A stretch of 6,394 nucleotides of DNA. It comes from Bacteroidales bacterium. Lineage in GTDB: Bacteria; Bacteroidota; Bacteroidia; Bacteroidales; B18-G4. The position numbers and the translations under genes are program-made. The notes beneath the pieces are model-generated. The model saw only the letters and a program-made list of their open reading frames with translations, was not told where the DNA came from and searched no databases. Positions 6,370 to 6,394 of the stretch are shown one piece after another (position 1 is the stretch's first letter; each line of letters starts with the position of its first letter). The DNA lies in contig JAGLEK010000392.1 of NCBI GenBank assembly GCA_023145125.1, positions 1-6,394 of the forward strand, read 5' to 3'.

Positions 6370-6394
6370 CTGGATACTGGTTACTGGATACTGG
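6370..6394. repeat. 7-bp tandem repeat directly upstream of tex
   Basis: On the plus strand the units are CTGGATA, CTGGTTA, CTGGATA and a partial CTGG at the window edge; on the minus strand it reads CCAG-TATCCAG-TAACCAG-TATCCAG towards the tex start codon. The array stops one base before the ATG, so it takes up the position where a ribosome-binding site would lie. The array is cut by the window end and its full copy number is unknown. Unlike the 9-bp repeat at the other edge, a 7-base unit is not a multiple of three. Confidence 0.75.

Overview
The window looks like a chromosomal segment of a Bacteroidota (Bacteroidetes) bacterium, probably an environmental or anaerobic member of the Bacteroidales or a relative. 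The basis is the gene content: a DUF6150-type YEAD-repeat protein, a DUF4919-like protein and a PorT-type outer-membrane beta-barrel, all of which I know mainly or best from this phylum. The A-rich gene leaders without clear Shine-Dalgarno sequences fit as well. No RNA gene, insertion sequence, phage gene or CRISPR array is visible, and no stretch over 300 bases lacks a gene.

Left part (1-3478, + strand). After a short 9-bp tandem repeat at the very edge, four genes follow in one direction with gaps of 27, 45 and 20 bases, which suggests one transcription unit. They are: (1) an exported 115-aa protein made of six YEAD-type repeats (DUF6150 / 'septoil knot' family); (2) a 492-aa membrane protein with about seven N-terminal helices fused to a spermidine-synthase-like methyltransferase-fold domain; (3) a lipoprotein version of the PuuD-like class I glutamine-amidotransferase / peptidase C26 family (gamma-glutamyl-GABA hydrolase-like); (4) a secreted DUF4919-like protein of unknown function. 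All four products are predicted to be in the membrane or outside the cytoplasm.

Right part (3493-6394, - strand). A PorT-family outer-membrane beta-barrel gene (TTG start) converges on the DUF4919-like gene with only 14 bases between stops. Upstream of it lies a 71-base intergenic region with a plausible promoter, then a complete tex gene (RNA-binding transcription accessory protein). Directly before the tex start codon is a 7-bp tandem repeat that runs off the window edge.

How they may work together: tex is a housekeeping gene and probably unrelated to the rest. The four-gene + strand cluster is the part of interest. It pairs a polyamine-synthase-like membrane protein, in which the usual catalytic aspartate seems to be missing, with a cell-envelope gamma-glutamyl hydrolase-like lipoprotein and a probably knotted, cysteine-bearing exported protein. 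A shared envelope function is an inference from order and spacing only; no substrate can be read from the sequence.
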